This document shows, in pieces, positions 36,501 to 47,583 of a DNA stretch of 64,000 nt. Positions within the stretch are counted from its first letter, which is position 1; each line of letters begins with the position of its first letter. The position numbers were made by a program, and so were the translations under genes. Source of the DNA: Channa striata (Eukaryota > Chordata > Actinopteri > Anabantiformes > Channidae); assembly GCA_033026295.1 (NCBI GenBank), contig CM065168.1, positions 37,398,875 through 37,462,874 of the forward strand, given 5' to 3'. Under the pieces are notes generated by a model. It worked only from the letters and a program-made list of their open reading frames with translations. It did no database searches and was not told where the DNA came from.

Positions 36501-38380
36501 AAACCTTGATCATGATGCAGAGAGAGAGGAACGCAGCATTAACCCCGAGCCTGTTTAGCTCAAAAAAAAAAAATTACAACTAAATCAAAAATCGGAGAAC
36601 ACTGGTTTGCAATCAGCAGATCTGCATTGTGTATGAATGCATGTGTTCAACTGCTCCAGGTCCTTCGGGCACTTTGGAGGATGCCTCACACAGCAGCGTC
36701 TGATCACTCGACTCCCATGAAAGCCAGCTCTAAAAGCAATCTCATTTGTGGCTGGAAAGCTGTGTTCGGTGCTTTGCCCTGATACCTCGGTTAGGTAATA
36801 CACGTCTCTGGGAGTTATAGTGGAGGTGACACCCCATCAGGCCTATAAATAGCTTTGCACTTTCCTCAGCGAGCCCAGCTGCAGCTTTCTCCCAGGCATT
36901 TGATCGCTCGTCTGTGGGGGCCTGACATCACCCACCGTGACTTTGTCCTCTGACTTTCTGACTCCGGCGCGTTAACACACTTGCACTAGCAGGACACACA
37001 CCTGGAAACACACTGGCACAGACACATGCTCGGAGCTGCAGCAGCAGCAGCATCATTACAGCTGCGTGTGAGCAAGACTCTCATCAGCTGACGGTGATGC
37101 TTTCAGAGACGTCTCAGATCAGGGTTTCCCTAAACTACACTCAATGTTGACTCACAGAAAAACCTTAAATACTCATCAATGGCGGCTAGGAGCAAGGCAA
37201 CGGCCCAGAGCAAAGGGAAATCTCTGAAACAGTTTCACTCTTTAAATAATAGAAAAAAAAACACTTAATTGGAGGAAACTGGGATACATGTAGGATGAAA
37301 CAAATGAAAATGAAAATGAAAAAGGCCCACGACCCCCTGCAGGCTGCGTCTGACCCCAGTGAGTCACTGTCTACACAGGCTTCTCCAGAGCTGGACATGA
37401 CTCAGTAAACAAGCACAAACATTTCTGAAGAGCTTCTCTCGCCGGCCACAGCCTGTTACTCCACTTTGGACTGAGCACCACTTTATTGCTCAGTGTTATA
37501 TAACAACAAGTAGTGGTGGTATGATGTCTTTTTTTCTCTATGTCTCTATAAAATGTGAAAAACAACTATAAATCCACCTTTGAAGAAGGTTTAAAAGTAT
37601 TGACAAGAAGCTTTGTTGATGACCAGACCAGTTATTCATGAGAACAAGGTTTGGATTTCCAGGTTCCTAAACATCAAGGCTAGTGTTTATGACATAATTT
37701 TATATCTTTTGCCCAGAAATCTAACAAGGCACATTTTCCCTGCTTTATTAATGATGAATAAATAATTTATTGATAAGGTCCAAGCTATTCATAGGAGCAG
37801 TTTCAAGTCTACCAAAATTTATTGTTAGACTGCAAACTTCCAAGATGTTCAGGACGAAATTACAGAAACTTTAACATTTTAATGTAAAGCTTCATACTCA
37901 GTGGGAGTTTATTAATGGATTTCTTACATTTTTGATGGGGTAATTGCTGAATATGTAATATTGTGTGATTTCTTTGCTTTATGGGAATATTGTAGAAGTG
38001 CTTTGGAGCTCACTTTCCATTAGTGAAGACATGAAATGTGTGTTGTTGGCAGAAAGTGTGACACTAAGTCACTGGCTCAACTATCATGTGACTCCATTTT
38101 TCATTTTTTGCATTTTAAAAGCAAAGCTTGTAGTTTTCATTGTATGTGGGTGATTCTACCACCTTATAGTGATTTTCAACAAAGACAAACACATAAAAAT
38201 GTTGAGGTTTGCAATTTTAGGTCTGTTGCTTTCTTTTAAAATTAGAAAAAAAAAAAAAAAAAACTGACGTGTTGCTCCTGAATCTTACATTTTATTTTAT
38301 ATTTAACTTGTTTCTTTTGGATCTAGTTTAGATCGTAGATGTAACTGAATGCCATAAAACATGATGATTTTGATTTCCCC
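33535..38380. other. Gene-free DNA upstream of gpr78
   Basis: Mostly AT-rich. 35335-35380 is an AT palindrome-like run of TTAATTTAATT words. 36800-37150 is GC-richer and complex. An A17-18 run lies at about 38247-38264. No exon or RNA gene was recognised. Confidence 0.45.
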
Positions 38381-38383
38381 TGT

Positions 38384-38625
38384 TAAACTCTCTCTCTTCT
38401 AACGAAAAATGCCTCCAGATGACGTCACTTGGAGGAAGTTTCAGTTCAGACATTGTCATCTCGTTGTCCTCTCGTATCCGTATAAACCTGCTTTTCCAGA
38501 GCTTCTTCATGTGACATCATCCGAACTCCTAACGATGAAAATCTTCAGCTAGTTTTTCAGCTAGAAGCAGAGAAATATTTTAATAGATGAACATCAGACT
38601 GAAGTTTAAATGCGTTCATCTTCAT
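38384..38625. repeat. MITE-like repeat, copy 1, upstream of gpr78
   Basis: This copy contains a near-palindromic core at 38410-38435 (CCTCCAGATGACGTCACTTG then GAGG) and a right arm from about 38553 (AGCTAGAAGCAGAGAAATAT). Both match the copy at 43325-43612. A perfect CRE TGACGTCA lies at 38420-38427. The left arm seems lost. Confidence 0.6.
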
Positions 38626-38849
38626 TCACACATTAAACTAAAGCAAGTTATACAAAGCGAGTTGAAAATTCGTGAGGTTGCATTTATATCTTCATGACGA
38701 ATATAAACCTATATTCGTCCCACAGTGGGAAAATCGTAATAAAAATCTATTCTCACAGCAGCATTCTCTTGCAGTCTAAACCCTGTTGTATATTTTGCAG
38801 CCCAGATACCAGTTATAATACTACACACACCTACTGTAGCTATGGGGGC

Positions 38850-38857
38850 TATAAATA
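38850..38857 (+). promoter_or_regulatory. gpr78: Possible TATA box of gpr78
   Basis: TATAAATA precedes the GC-rich 5' region, about 590 bp upstream of the gpr78 start codon. The transcription start is not visible, so the role is tentative. Confidence 0.3.
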
Positions 38858-39383
38858 ATTCATTTGAGGAAGAGGATCTGTTTGCCCCCGTGCGTCTTCT
38901 GCGCCTGTGCGCACCTGGTGCCATTTGGTCACGGCACATCCCCGGGTTTCTCTGCGCCCTCTGCCTCCAGATCCACGTTGGTTTGGACCGGGCCCGATCA
39001 GGGGGGAACTCCTGCGGGATTACTGATATGTGTGTTTGAGCGCAACTTTGCGCAATGAAGGAAACCCACGGATGGAACGAAATAGTGCAGCGTGTGTCTC
39101 TGGGTGTCTCTGTGACGAGGACAGACTGTCCCCATGCGTGTGTGTGATCACCGTCGGTTCGTGGTAATTCATTAGAGCAGACAAACTGTCTGTCCGTGTG
39201 TCCGTCTGTCTGGCTGCTGCTCGGTCCTCTGACACAGCTGCACTTGGGATGATGGGAGATGGTCGGTGAGTTGGAGCCACGGCGGCGGCTGCCCGCTTCA
39301 GCACGCTGGACAGCGCACCTGGAAGTTGGAGAGGACGGCGGCGCGCGGACGCACGGGGCTCCCACGGACACGCCGAGAGACGG

Positions 39384-39416
39384 ATGAGCATGGTGGACGT
39401 CCTCAGGCCCCGGTAA
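39384..39416 (+). promoter_or_regulatory. gpr78: Short upstream reading frame in the gpr78 leader
   Basis: ATG 39384 to TAA 39416 encodes ten residues (MSMVDVLRPR) and ends 28 bases before the receptor start. A further upstream ATG at 39266 opens a 105-codon frame that overlaps the receptor start out of frame. If the mRNA begins upstream, these could lower translation. Confidence 0.45.
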
Positions 39417-39444
39417 CCCGACCGTGGACTTTCTGCAATGAGAC

Positions 39445-41425
39445 ATGGACTTTGCTGAAGTCGTTTTCGCCTCGTTCATCGTCGTGGTCGCCGTCGTCTC
39501 GCTGCTGTCCAACTTGTTGGTGCTGCTATGCTTCGTCCACAGCACCGAGATCCGCCGACAGGTGCCCGGCGTCTTCACCATGAACTTGTCCTTCTGCAAC
39601 ATCCTCATCACGGTTCTGAACATGCCGGCCACGGTGCTGGGGGTCGTCAGGAGGCAGCAGCCGTTCGGGGACTGCGTGTGCCACGCCGTGAGCTTCCTGG
39701 AGACCTTCCTCACCGCCAACACCATGCTGAGCATGGCAGCGCTCAGCATAGACCGCTGGATCGCCGTGGTCTTCCCGCTCAGCTACTCCACCAAAATGCG
39801 CTACAAGGACGCGCTGATCATGGTGAGCTACTCGTGGCTCCACTCGTTCACCTTCTCCCTGACGGCGCTGCTCTTCTCCTGGGTCGATTACAGCGACGTG
39901 TACGCGTCCTGCACCCTGCAGCCGAGCCAGGAGGGCAGCGACAGGATCAGGTTCACGGTCTTCACCGTGGTTTTCCACGCCACTAGTTTCATGCTGTCCC
40001 TGCTCATCTTGTGTTTCACCTACTTGAAGGTGTTGAAAGTGGCCAGGTTTCACTGCAAGAGGATTGATATCATCACCATGCAGACTCTCTTCCTGCTGGT
40101 GGACATTCACCCAAGGTAGTAGTTCATTTACTGCTCCCAGTCATTGCACTTTAACAGTCTCAGGCTGCTTTGCTTTTTTTGGCAAAAGCACTAAAAACGT
40201 CCTTTGTTGTTTCCAGTGTGAAACAGAGATGTTTGGCTGAGCAGAAGAGGCGAAAGCAGAGAGCCACAAAGAAGATCAGCATCTTCATCGGCTCATTCAT
40301 CATCTGCTTTGCCCCTTATGTCATTACGAGGTAAGTCGAATCCCTGACACAGAAATCAATATTTGCCACTGTAAAACGTCTGCACAGGCCTCAAAATAAA
40401 ATGACATCTTTTATATGGAAGCAGCAGCACATTTGTGCAGTAGCACATCACAATGTGTCTTTATCTGACACCACGCTGCTTATTTTAACCTGACACTTTG
40501 AGTAATAATTGCATGTGCGAACCAGGGGAAGGCTCATCAGTTACCTGTGATGCACTGAAAACAGGGGCTTCATCCTGCTGCTTCCACTGAGACACAAATG
40601 AAACAGCGTTGGACAATAAATACAGTACAGACAACGACGAGCAGCTCCCAGAGGACAGAGGAAAAGCTGCAGGGGCCCACAAAACACCGGGTGAACCAAA
40701 TGTGGTGCTGATGACCCACCAGCGTGATATCTGTGGTGTGGGCACATATGGGAGGGAAGACAAATTAGCAGGGGAAATATGACCATGGCTGCTCACTGAA
40801 GGAGTCCGACCAACTAAGACATGTGCACATAATTCCTATCCAGGTCCAACCTATAGCTGATGAAACACGTCTACATAAAAATGAACTAAATACAAAGAGT
40901 TAGATAAACCTGATATTGTTACTATATATATATATATTTTAATGAAATTGTTTCACTGTGTTTTGTCATCTTGTGATTTTGATGGATGACAAAATGAAAA
41001 AGTTATTAAAGCATAACATACATCTATATCATTGGTTTCATCATAAAAACATTTTTTTTAACAAATAAACTGGATTTTACCAGAGCACTTATTTTCACAA
41101 AATCTTCATGACAATAACCTTTGTGAAAAAACTACTTTTGACTAATTCGTACTTTGTTGAGTCGTGTCTCTGCTGCCGCCCCTTCAGGTTGGCTGAACTT
41201 CTACCTTTTGTGGACGTCAACCGCCACTGGGGAATCATCAGTAAGTGCCTGACATACAGCAAAGCTGCGTCCGACCCCTTCGCCTACTCCCTCCTACGTC
41301 AGCAGTACAAGAAAGTTCTGGTGACTGTTGTGAACAGGCTGCTCCGACGTGACCTGTACCCCTCGTCTGGCCACAACAGCTCTTTAGACACAGAGAACGA
41401 CTATTGTCTCCAGAGGATCAGCTAA
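39445..41425 (+). CDS. gpr78: Orphan class A G-protein-coupled receptor GPR78
   Basis: Three coding exons, 39445-40115, 40217-40330 and 41188-41425, give 340 residues in frame. The start (GAGACATGG, a good Kozak context) lies just before TM1, as in the family. TM1 holds SLLSNLLVLL (Asn23). The TM3 end reads SIDRW (103-105), where most class A receptors have DRY. ICL3/TM5 has TYLKVLKVARFHCKR, TM6 has FIICFAPYVITR, and TM7 has SDPFAYSLL in the NPxxY place. These marks define the GPR26/GPR78 pair. The C-terminal tail SLDTENDYCLQ and LAELLPFVDVN fit GPR78 better than GPR26, and the linkage to trmt44 and cpz agrees. Family members are plasma-membrane orphans reported to raise cAMP constitutively through Gs. 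TM2 has Asn59 where class A usually has the sodium-site Asp. No defect is seen. Confidence 0.94.
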
Positions 41426-44405
41426 TGGCAAATGCACGGACATGACAGATACACACCGCAGGCCAAAAATAAAGGTTGCCTCTTGGAAGAAGAAGGTGGG
41501 TGGAGGAAAAGAATGAGGAGCGAGACAGAGAGGACAGGGTATTGTTAGGACCGGAAAAGAGAGTAAGTAGAGGGGACAGATTGTGGGTGGGGGGCAAAGA
41601 CGGAACAAAAAAACACGGAAGATAGTGGGCGGAGAGGAGCGAAGAGACAGCGATGACGTGGTGGATGAAGAGGTGAAGAGATTAGGACGAAGAGGAGGAA
41701 GACAGGAAGTGGCGGGGGGACAACGTGGATCTGGGATTGGACGGTGGCAGCAAAACAAACAAAACCACACAGATGCACACGCAGATCAAACAAATCAATT
41801 TCACTGAAAAAGTCACGGGTGCAGATTATTCCCCAACTGCTGGAGATGGAAAGGATTTCACTTCGAGAGACATGTATGAAGTGGCCTCCTGTACTGTACC
41901 AACCACTTTGTAGTGATTGTGGTGAAGCCACATGTACAGTGACCTTTCTCTCTGCCACAGAACATGGGGACGGACACTGATGATCGATAGAAAAGGAAGG
42001 AAAAGAAGGAGACGCTCTGGATGATGTTCCTTCAGCGAACGGATGAACTCAGCCGCTGCACATTACTGCCATGTTCTGTGTTGACCGTGTTAGACTATGA
42101 GGTGTCACGTCAGTCGCTGAATATTGATGCACTTTGTCTAATTCTCTCAGAGCTACTATAGTTACAGGAGCCAAAGGCAAATAACATTTACGGTTCCCCG
42201 TGATATTAAGGAGCAAGGCTGGTGATATTCTGTGTTTTTGTTATTGTCAGTACATGTCATGAAAAGAAAATCTTTAATGTGTCTCTCCGCGTCCTAAAGC
42301 CTCTCAGCCCAAACTCAGGCTTTAAAAACTCACAAAGCAAAATCTGCTAAATAGTGCACTTTGGACGAACTATTTTTAGATGCACATTGATACCGATTTT
42401 GTTGCACTAATAATATTTATAGCAGAAGCAAAGCGTGTGTAGGTTTCACTGAAAAACGACACTACTCGTGTTCTAAAGAAACCTGATGCTCGGAGGTACA
42501 GCTACTTTGAACGTAATCATCTCATTAAATGGCTGTTACCAGTTGTTGTCGCTCCCCTCATTGTGGTCTACAAATGGAAAAGTGAACCGATCACTGGGCC
42601 AGAAGGTGAACTTCCTGAACACGTGCTATAATTAGGTGACCTTTAGTGGCTGTAGCAATTATAAAGTCATTATAATAGGAGCATAAGTCAGGTGACGTTG
42701 GTGATTTCAGGGCTGATGGTCTGAGGAATTTTAAGTGTTTCTGTTTCCAGTTTTAATTCAATATTGTTACCTTGGAAATTTATTTTAATGAAATCCACAA
42801 ACTTTCCCTAAAAGTAACTAGATTTGTTTAAAGTGTGTACGCTGGGACCCACTGCGCCGAGCAGGGTCCTATTTACTCATATTTATGCTCCCCATGACAG
42901 ACTGATAATGGCCTCTTAAACAGAGTGGTAACACTAACAGCAGAATAGTTTACTGATGTGGTTTTAGTCAAATAATAGACGCTGTAATGACCATTTTACC
43001 AGGCTTCAAATTCCACCGCTGTCTCCTATAAATAACAGTCCTGTAGGAGCAACTTGCAAACAAGATGATATTTTTGTAGCAAATGCAATAAATTTGTTAT
43101 TGAGTTCTGATACAACAAGCTTCAGTAAATTAAGCCGTACATTTATTAATTAAAAGCAATTCATAAAAAGGTGGTCGACGTTGGTGTCACACCACAGACC
43201 TGTGTTTAGGCAACAAAAATACTTTTGTTTAGACTGAGGTTTTGGTTAAAGTTTAAAGTGCAACTTCACCAATTTACAATTTGCTTTCTAAGGCTTTAGT
43301 TTAGGGTGTAAATGTACATTAATGCTTTTAAACTTCCCCCTGACTTCTCTATATGAAAAAATTCTCTGCTTCTGGCTCCCACACATGACATCACCCAGTG
43401 GAGTTTTTCATCCTTTGAGTTCAGATGATGTCATCTGGAGGAGGAGCGCTGGAAAAGCAGGTTGACCATCATTACAAACGCTATAGTGTGAGCAACAAAT
43501 GACATAATCTGGACTAAAGGTTCCTCCAAGTGATGTCATCTGGAGGCACTTTACAGCTAGAAGTGGAGAAATATTTCAATATGGGGACGTCAGAGGGAAC
43601 TTTAATGGCATTCATGTACATGTGCAACTCAAACCAGAAGAATCAGTGTAGATGTCCTGTAACGAACATGCTGCAAAGTTTTCTTTTTAACTATCAAGTC
43701 AGATCAGAATATTTCTGTCAGCTTAACAAACTGGTGTTAGTGCCAACCATAAAAAACAAAGTCATAACCACCAAACATAATGTTGTTCAGCATCAGTTTA
43801 CTTGTGACTTCACATTTACATTGAATATCAACATGCTCATTTTGATAACAGAAAAGAATATAGTCTTGTAATTACCTAATCCACAAAAACGTATAGAAAT
43901 CCTTTTCCTTACATTATTGTTGTACTTGAAGAAATAAAATGGCAAAAACAATAATTCAAACCCCAGCAGATTATTTGTTTTCATGGGACTTTGTGATAAT
44001 TAAAATACACAATATCACCAGACTGACCCTTTGAAATGTGCATTTATATGTGAATGTACCAGCCCACTTTGAACAGAAATGTATTTGTATAACTGCTTTA
44101 TTTTGCCAGTTGATGGGAGACAATGTTTCTATGGATATTTACATGATGTTATATATTTTAGACTGTACAGGAAGCATTTTTGTCTAGCTGAAGAGGGGCA
44201 ATGTGATGTAGCACAGGAACACTTCTAAAGTGCTTTAAAACACTGTTTTCTGTTTGTGCCAGATTTGAATTTGTGACTTTTCCAGTCAAATAGCTGCTTT
44301 GTTATTTCAAAAAACAAAATCTTGGATGTATTTTACGCACATGTATTTTCCCTCCCGTGAGCCACTTGCTGTGTAATTAACTATTAGTGGAAAATGTGCA
44401 ATAAA
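41426..44405 (+). other. gpr78: Probable gpr78 3' UTR and flanking DNA
   Basis: An AATAAA lies only about 43 bp after the stop (41468-41473). Others follow, including one at about 44400-44405, so the 3' end could be short or about 3 kb long. 41480-41760 is a purine-rich GA stretch on the plus strand; the pyrimidine-rich minus-strand frames there are composition artefacts. Confidence 0.4.
43325..43612. repeat. MITE-like repeat, copy 2, with inverted arms
   Basis: The left arm (about 43325-43380, read as reverse complement GCCAGAAGCAGAGAA) and right arm (about 43553-43612, AGCTAGAAGTGGAGAAATAT) are imperfect inverted repeats. Two near-palindromic cores, GATGATGTCATCTGGAGG and CCTCCAAGTGATGTCATCTG, lie between. 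There is no coding capacity. Copy 1 is on the other side of gpr78. Confidence 0.6.
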
Positions 44406-47390
44406 AGCTGCCACTCATGAAGCTATTAGAAATATTAATGTTTTCACAGTAATGCCATTGACTCAAAAATAATGCCCTTTGATTTAATTTAAAAGTTTGT
44501 AAATCCAATTCAAACAGTGAAGTTAAAAGTCTGCACGACGCTAAGTGGCAAATCGTAGGACATTAAGTGATTAGATGAGGCTTATGGGAGCATTTAGGCA
44601 ATATTCAATATGTGGAATTGATGGATGCAGGTATACTTGAAAGAAAACTTCATTATAAATTAATTATTCCCTGACAAATACTAATCTTTTGGATCCTCTT
44701 TCTGCATTGTTTTGCATCCATCAGCCTTGTGATCCTAATTAAATTGTAGATAATATGTGGAATAAAACATGAACAACCTCAGTTGCAGCAGCATTAGTGC
44801 CAAGTATAATTAAAGACACAGGTCAAAGACAAGTTGGCTGATTTGTGATTCTGATTTATTCTGACCCAGTAATGTCTCTGCTTTAATCTGATGCATGAAA
44901 ATAGAACAACTTTAATTATTTGCAGCATTAGGTGAAGGAATCTCCATTGTTTTTGCCAATTCAACCACCAGGATCAGATAAAGAAGAAAGTGGTAATTAA
45001 AACTGCTCACGTGGAAAGTTGTTAAGTGGTTATTTAAAAAGCTGCTTCAGTGCAAAAGGACGAGTCATTTAAGGAGGTTACAAGTGTCAAAAGCTTCCTG
45101 AGAAAAGTTTTCAACCCACTCATGCAATATTTGAAATGCAAATGTTTAGATGAACCTGTGCAAAAGTCATAGTGTCCCATGAAAAAGCTGAGTATTCAGA
45201 GAAATGCAGTGAAGATATGTTCAAAAAATCAAAAAATGTAAAATCAAAAAGAGTAAATGAATCTACAGAGCAGTGCTTTGAGCTAAATGCTAATATGAAC
45301 ATGCTCACATGATGATGTGAAGCTGGTGTTCGGTTTAACATGTTACTGAACACAGGGCGGCTGAGGCTGTCGGGAATTTCATTAGAACCAAAGCTGACAT
45401 TTCAAACACTAGCTGAAAAGTCAGGGGGTCACCAAAGTTATTAAAATTCATCCTGAGAGATGCGAGAAGTTGGTTCCAAATATTTTTGCCATGTGTGGAG
45501 ACATTACACTGAGCACTGTGAATGTCAGCCTCGTGTTGGTGCAAGAGAATGGATTGTGAATCAGTCACAGCAATGACTATATGAAATCATTCTGTTTGCA
45601 CAATTAATCTGAACGAGGCGATGAAGTGACAGGCAGCTTCGACATATTCACAAAACCTCGACTACACCAGTGTCACCGTAACATGTTACTGAAATAACAC
45701 AACTTTCCCCTGTGACAAGTTACAGCTAAAGTTTCAGTAATAATATTGGGAGCTACAGTAGAAATATTCACATTACTGAAGTAATAAAACAATAATATTA
45801 ATTTCGAAAAGTTATCAGACTATACAAATGCCTCTGCTTGGGTGACTGTCCATCACAATCACAGCTCACAGCTACGTGTGATTTCATACATCCACTGAGG
45901 CCTGCGCCCTCGTCAGCACCACTTTCTTGAGCGTTAGGTAAACGACCCTGCACCAGGGTAAAATATTTCATTTCTATAACTAGTTTGTTATTGAAAAAAT
46001 AAAAACGATGCATTCACAGTCCTATTTTTGTTTGTTTATATGTCTCCCTCCCAGGCGCCTTCGTGGCCAAAGAGTTTCTAGGCTACGGAATAGCGTGCAT
46101 TAAAAATGACCATGATGATATAATTTATATCTTTGATTTCGCTGAAGAACACGGTCATATTTCTTCTTTACTCCAACATGTAGCACTCTTGAATTGCTCC
46201 ACATTACAGCCACAGAGCTGTGCTCGCTCTCATGAGACTCCATCCAGACTTGAACACAGGGGTCCTGCAGCTGCCTGCATGATGAATGGTCATGTTCCAC
46301 ATTATGCTAATCTACATCAGCTCAGCTTGAAGATCCTAAAATTAGATGAACGTGTAAAACATGTTCACTTAGAAAATGTGGTTTGCCATGACAGAACATG
46401 CACAATTATGTTCTCCGGGATGAATTGTATTGCGTAAAAAAAAAAAAGCTTCCAGGATGTGAAATAATGATGCACAGGGATTCACTTAATAGGGAAATTG
46501 GAAGAAATCTGATCAGGTGGCAAAGTGAAATACTGAGTCGATAATTGTTCCGTTCAGGAGCTGCATGTGTAGCTGCTCTGTTCTGGGCTTAATCCGGTTT
46601 GGGTCCTTTGCTGCTTGTCATACTGTGTCTGTCTCATGTTTCCTGTCTGAACTTGCAGCTATTTAATAAAAGCGAAAATATTTCTACAAACCAAATATTA
46701 ACATCCTGACTTGATAATCAGTAATGTTCTTTCATCATGGAGGGACATCAGTGGTGGAATCAGGCTGCCTGAGGTGCACCACAGGAGGTCAGGGCACCTA
46801 AAGGGGCACTTTACCTCCTTCACTCTACTGCGGGGACATCTTAGATGCCATTCTGGGTATTTGTGTGTCCTTGTGGACACTCCAAACAAAAAGTGGACGT
46901 GAAGAAGGCAGTTAAACAAGCATGTCGTGCTCTTTTCCTCTGCTCCTCTGTGCTAATATGTGAAATAGATCAAGTGTTGGCCCTCCCAAACATTTTTTTG
47001 GTCTTTTCTAACAGACAGAAACCATTTTCAGGGTCAACGGGTTGAAATGTCCTTTTAGATGCAGCTGTGGCTTCACTAGCTGGTTAAAAACCTTTTTTTG
47101 CAGAATAATCAGTCGGTCTTCAAAGAAAAATCAGTTCCTGCATCTGCAACTCGAATTATTTATAAAGATTTTAATTAAGCAAAGTGAGAATGAGCCATTG
47201 CAGTAAATGAGTGTAGCCCGGGGCAGACTTGTACTTTGAATAACATGAATCCAGAGTGAAATGCATTGAACATGTAACAGACTCCTGAAACTCAAAAGTG
47301 AGAAAAAAAAAGCAAAATATGCCTGAATGCTGCCTGTCGTTCTTATTCATGTTTCCATAAACTATTCAAAGAATCCGAGTTGACACTTCC
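44406..47390. other. Intergenic DNA between gpr78 and cpz
   Basis: No gene recognised. A 124-codon plus-strand frame (46063-46437) begins just after a CCCTCCCAG acceptor-like sequence but resembles no family and has no partner exon. Confidence 0.45.
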
Positions 47391-47583
47391 ACGTCCCCGC
47401 TTCACCTCAGTTCTTCTGTAACCCGAGAGTCGACCGTAATGTGTGTAATAAAGTCGCTGCGAGGGGATTTCGGAGGGAATTTCTGCAGACTCGGAAAGTT
47501 CAAACCGGAGCGCACACACCCTCTGGCTGCGTGTGTGAGGTGCCACATCGAAGCAGAGCGTTAAGTGTCGGAAAAGAGGCATC

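Noticed and set aside
38709..39749. 346-codon minus-strand open frame over the gpr78 5' region
   Set aside because: It is antisense to a GC-rich leader and the first receptor exon, shows no domain, and other long frames there (194 and 152 codons) are also shadows of the receptor.
41384..41958. Long minus-strand frames rich in Pro, Ser and Leu
   Set aside because: They mirror a purine-rich plus-strand stretch after gpr78; composition explains the lack of stops.
46063..46437. 124-codon plus-strand frame after an acceptor-like site
   Set aside because: No recognised family, no partner exon and no supporting donor; treated as chance.
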